Part shown: positions 61,585-64,000 of the stretch, in pieces
Layout of the letters: each line of letters opens with the position of its first letter
Position numbering within the stretch: position 1 is the first letter of the stretch
NCBI RefSeq assembly: GCF_036227485.1
Contig: NZ_CP109479.1
Coordinates: forward strand, 1,240,001-1,304,000
Length of the DNA stretch: 64,000 nucleotides
From: Streptomyces sp. NBC_01451
GTDB taxonomy: Bacteria; Actinomycetota; Actinomycetes; Streptomycetales; Streptomycetaceae
Reading direction: 5' to 3'
Translations under genes and position numbers: made by a program
The notes under the pieces: generated by a model
Told to the model about the DNA's origin: nothing
The model's input: the letters and a program-made list of their open reading frames with translations, nothing else
Database searches by the model: none

Positions 61585-63201
61585 ATGTCAGCCACCACTT
61601 CCGTCGCCGTCACCTCCCTGTCCTTCGCCTGGCCCGACGGCACCGCCGTCTTCGACGGTCTCGACGTCGCCGTCGGCCCCGGCCGCACCGGGCTCGTCGG
61701 CGTCAACGGATCAGGAAAATCAACCCTGTTGAAGCTCATCGCCGGGCAACTGCAGCCCAGCGACGGCACCGTCCGCGTCGCGGGCGACGTCGGCCACCTC
61801 CCGCAGACCGTCATCCTCGACACCGCGCTGCGCGTCGAGGAGGTGCTCGGCATCTCCGCCCGGCGGGCCGCGCTGCACGCCATCGAGGCGGGTGACGTGA
61901 CCGAGGCGCACTTCGAGACGATCGGCGACGACTGGGACGTCGAGGAACGCGCCCTGGTCACACTCGGCGAACTCGGGCTGGGCCACATCGACCTGGACCG
62001 CACGGTCGGCGAGGTCTCGGGCGGCGAGGCGGTCCTCCTGCGGCTGGCCGCGCTGCTGCTGGACCGGCCGGACGTCCTCCTGCTGGACGAGCCCACCAAC
62101 AACCTGGACCTGTACGCACGCCGACGGCTGTACGCGGCCGTCTCCTCCTGGCCCGGCGTGCTGATCGTGGTCAGCCACGACCGCGAACTCCTGGACCTGG
62201 TCGACCAGATCGCCGACCTGCGCTCGGGGGAGGTCACCTGGTACGGCGGCAACTTCTCGGCGTACGAGGAGGCACTCACCACCGAACAGGAGGCGGCCGA
62301 GCGCATGGTGCGCGTGGCCGAGGCCGACCTGAAGAAGCAGAAGCGCGAACTGGCCGACGCCCAGGTCAAGTTGGCCCGCCGCAAGAAGTACGGACAGAAG
62401 ATGTTCGAGCAGAAGCGCGAGCCGAAGATCGTCATGGGGGCGCGCAGACGGTCCGCCCAGGAGTCGGCGGGCAAGCACCGGATCATGCACGAGGAGCGGC
62501 TCGCCGGCGCGAAGGAGCGGCTCGACGAGGCGGTGGAGGCCGTACGGGACGACGACGAGATCCGCGTCGACCTGCCGTACACGGCCGTACCGCCCGGGCG
62601 TACCGTACTGACGCTCCTGGACCTGGAGTTGGCGTACGGCGCGAGCGCGGGCTCCTTCGATCTGCGCGGGCCCGAGCGGGTCGCGCTGATCGGGCGCAAC
62701 GGGGCGGGCAAGACGACCCTGTTGCGGACGATCGCCGGGCAACTGGCCCCGGTGTCCGGGGAGACGAGGACGCACGTACCGCTGCGCTTTCTGCCGCAGC
62801 GGCTCGACGTCCTCGACGACGAGCTGACGGTCGCTCAGAACGTGGCCCGGTTCGCACCGGGCGCCACCAACAACCGGGTCCGTGCCCGGCTGGCCCGCTT
62901 CCTGTTCCGGGGTGCGCGCGCCGACCAGCCGGCGGCGACCCTGTCGGGCGGCGAGCGGTTCCGCGCCGCCCTGGCCGCCCTGATGCTGGCGGAGCCCGCC
63001 CCCCAGCTCCTGATGCTGGACGAGCCGACGAACAACCTGGACATGGCGAGCGCGCGCCAGCTCACGACGGCTCTGGACTCGTACGAGGGAGCACTGATCG
63101 TCGCCAGTCACGACCTGCAGTTCCTGGAGTCGATCGGGATCACCCGCTGGCTGCTGCTGGACGGGGAGCTGAGGGAGATCGACCCGGAGGAGGTGGCGTG
63201 A
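61585..63201 (+). CDS. ABC-F family ATPase, antibiotic-resistance type
   Basis: The 538-residue soluble protein starts at ATG 61585 (GAGG upstream). ABC domain 1 has GVNGSGKST, VSGGEAVLLR and DEPTNNLD; domain 2 has GRNGAGKTT, LSGGERFRAA and DEPTNNLD. A Lys/Arg-rich linker (about 240-320, KKQKRELADAQVKLARRKKY) joins them. It closely matches the Streptomyces group that protects ribosomes from lincosamide, macrolide or pleuromutilin-type drugs. The strong promoter and 225-nt leader with alternative pairings suggest drug-inducible expression. It is not cotranscribed with ssgD unless by read-through. Confidence 0.9.
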   Translation: MSATTSVAVTSLSFAWPDGTAVFDGLDVAVGPGRTGLVGVNGSGKSTLLKLIAGQLQPSDGTVRVAGDVGHLPQTVILDTALRVEEVLGISARRAALHAIEAGDVTEAHFETIGDDWDVEERALVTLGELGLGHIDLDRTVGEVSGGEAVLLRLAALLLDRPDVLLLDEPTNNLDLYARRRLYAAVSSWPGVLIVVSHDRELLDLVDQIADLRSGEVTWYGGNFSAYEEALTTEQEAAERMVRVAEADLKKQKRELADAQVKLARRKKYGQKMFEQKREPKIVMGARRRSAQESAGKHRIMHEERLAGAKERLDEAVEAVRDDDEIRVDLPYTAVPPGRTVLTLLDLELAYGASAGSFDLRGPERVALIGRNGAGKTTLLRTIAGQLAPVSGETRTHVPLRFLPQRLDVLDDELTVAQNVARFAPGATNNRVRARLARFLFRGARADQPAATLSGGERFRAALAALMLAEPAPQLLMLDEPTNNLDMASARQLTTALDSYEGALIVASHDLQFLESIGITRWLLLDGELREIDPEEVA

Positions 63202-63205
63202 TCGG

Positions 63206-63245
63206 CGGAGGGGTCCGGGCCGCGGTCTGACCTCCGGGGCTTTTG
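63206..63245 (+). terminator. hairpin with U-run after the ABC-F gene
   Basis: CGGAGG...TC pairs with GACCTCCG across a GC-rich loop (two-base bulge) and is followed by GGGGCTTTTG, one of the few terminators here with a U tract. It lies 5 bp after the stop codon. Confidence 0.5.
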
Positions 63246-63307
63246 TCCGCACAGTCCCACCCTGCATGATGTGCGCGAACACCCCCTTCCGATACGGAGC
63301 CCGCCTC

Positions 63308-64000
63308 GTGCCCAGCAAGAAGGCCCTCATACGCCGCCCCAGCCCGCGCCTGGCCGAGGGCCTCGTCACGCACATCGAGCGCGAGGAGATCGACACCGAC
63401 CTCGCCGGCCGGCAGTGGGAGGCGTACGCGGAGGCCCTGCGCGCGCACGGCTGGGAGACCGTCGAGGTGGATCCGGCGGACGACTGCCCGGACTCGGTGT
63501 TCGTCGAGGACGCGGTGGTCGTCTACCGGAACGTAGCGCTGATCGCGCGGCCCGGCGCCGAGTCCCGGCGCACCGAGACCGGTGGCGTCGAGGAGGCGGT
63601 CGCCCGCCTCGGCTGCTCGGTGAACTGGGTCTGGGAGCCGGGCACCCTGGAGGGCGGTGACGTCCTCAAGGTCGGCGACACGATCTACGTCGGGCGGGGC
63701 GGGCGGACGAACGCGGCCGGGGTGCAGCAGCTCAGGGCCGTGTTCGAACCGCTGGGCGCCCGGGTCGTCGCCGTGCCGGTGAGCAGTGTGCTGCATCTGA
63801 AGTCGGCGGTCACCGCGCTGCCGGACGGGACCGTCATCGGGCATGCGCCGTTGGTGGACTCCCCGTCCCTGTTCCCCCGCTTCCTGCCGGTGCCGGAGGA
63901 GTCCGGGGCGCACGTGGTGCTGCTGGACGGCGGGAAGCTGCTGATGGCGGCGAGCGCGCCGAAGACGGCCGAGCTGCTCGCGGATCTCGGGCACGAGCCG
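63308..64000 (+). CDS. dimethylargininase-like amidinohydrolase (3' end outside window)
   Basis: The frame is open to the right edge; 231 residues are visible. GTG 63308 (VPSKKALIRRPSPRLAEGL) has GGAG upstream; ATG 63266/63269 in frame are less likely. It belongs to the DDAH/arginine-deiminase-type guanidino-modifying superfamily: substrate-binding DDCPDSVFVEDAVVVYRN, the EGGDVLKVGDTIYVGRGGRT segment, and the catalytic His in LHLKSAVTAL. The catalytic Cys expected near residue 250 lies beyond the window. Such enzymes hydrolyse methylarginine to citrulline. Confidence 0.9.
   Translation, partial: MPSKKALIRRPSPRLAEGLVTHIEREEIDTDLAGRQWEAYAEALRAHGWETVEVDPADDCPDSVFVEDAVVVYRNVALIARPGAESRRTETGGVEEAVARLGCSVNWVWEPGTLEGGDVLKVGDTIYVGRGGRTNAAGVQQLRAVFEPLGARVVAVPVSSVLHLKSAVTALPDGTVIGHAPLVDSPSLFPRFLPVPEESGAHVVLLDGGKLLMAASAPKTAELLADLGHEP

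Overview
The window is high-GC DNA with the codon use, GTG/TTG starts, short leaders and gene content of a Streptomyces chromosome. The gene order of the central part (idi, CDF exporter, CDP-alcohol/ABC operon, hopanoid operon with embedded ispG and dxs) is what I remember of the hopanoid region of S. coelicolor and relatives. The assignment rests on that memory and on protein motifs, because no search could be run.

Region 1 (1-5019) looks like a decaying hypoxia/dormancy island. It holds the 3' part of a DevS/DosS-type GAF sensor kinase and an intact class I fructose-bisphosphate aldolase. Between and after them lie remnants of a thioredoxin, a 6-phosphofructokinase and an FAD/NAD(P) oxidoreductase, all broken by frameshifts or deletions. 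Region 2 (5020-14703) is ordinary core-like sequence: an MBL-fold hydrolase, a Glu/Leu/Phe/Val dehydrogenase, a TetR regulator, an SGNH hydrolase, a LysM-M23 cell-wall peptidase behind a ydaO-type (c-di-AMP) riboswitch, a GH36 alpha-galactosidase, a tyrosine phosphatase, and an XRE-cupin regulator overlapping a 40-residue membrane protein and preceded by a double palindrome.

Region 3 (14742-27581, all minus strand) is a ten-gene hopanoid operon: hpnC, hpnD, hpnE, a prenyl diphosphate synthase, shc, hpnG, hpnH, ispG, dxs and a class III aminotransferase. It carries its own MEP-pathway supply genes, and most junctions are 1-5 nt gaps or stop/start overlaps. Region 4 (27963-35048, minus strand) is a seven-gene set: a membrane CDP-alcohol transferase of DUF5941 type, a nucleotidyltransferase, a glycerol-1-phosphate-dehydrogenase-like enzyme, a second CDP-alcohol phosphatidyltransferase, a GT2 glycosyltransferase and a TagGH/Wzm-Wzt type ABC exporter. 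I read it as a pathway for an uncharacterised exported phospho-polyol or glycophospholipid. It is the best candidate here for an undescribed system.

Region 5 (35493-51985) holds a CDF metal exporter, idi, an RsbW-like kinase, an enoyl-CoA hydratase, two DJ-1/PfpI-type proteins (one a GlxA-type regulator), tex, an ABC-F protein, an unrecognised 350-residue protein divergent from a D-amino-acid oxidase, and three secreted peptidases/hydrolases (M14, S15/CocE, M1). Region 6 (52059-64000) holds fadJ- and fadA-like beta-oxidation genes with a CaiB/AMACR-like gene, a trans-acting enoyl-reductase-like gene, small proteins, endonuclease V, a secreted YCF48-like protein, an SsgA-family sporulation gene, an antibiotic-resistance-type ABC-F gene with a long structured leader, and a truncated dimethylarginine-hydrolase-like gene at the right edge.

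Several convergent gene junctions carry dispersed Streptomyces GC-rich palindromes that probably act as bidirectional terminators. I saw no tRNA, rRNA, CRISPR array, transposase or phage gene.
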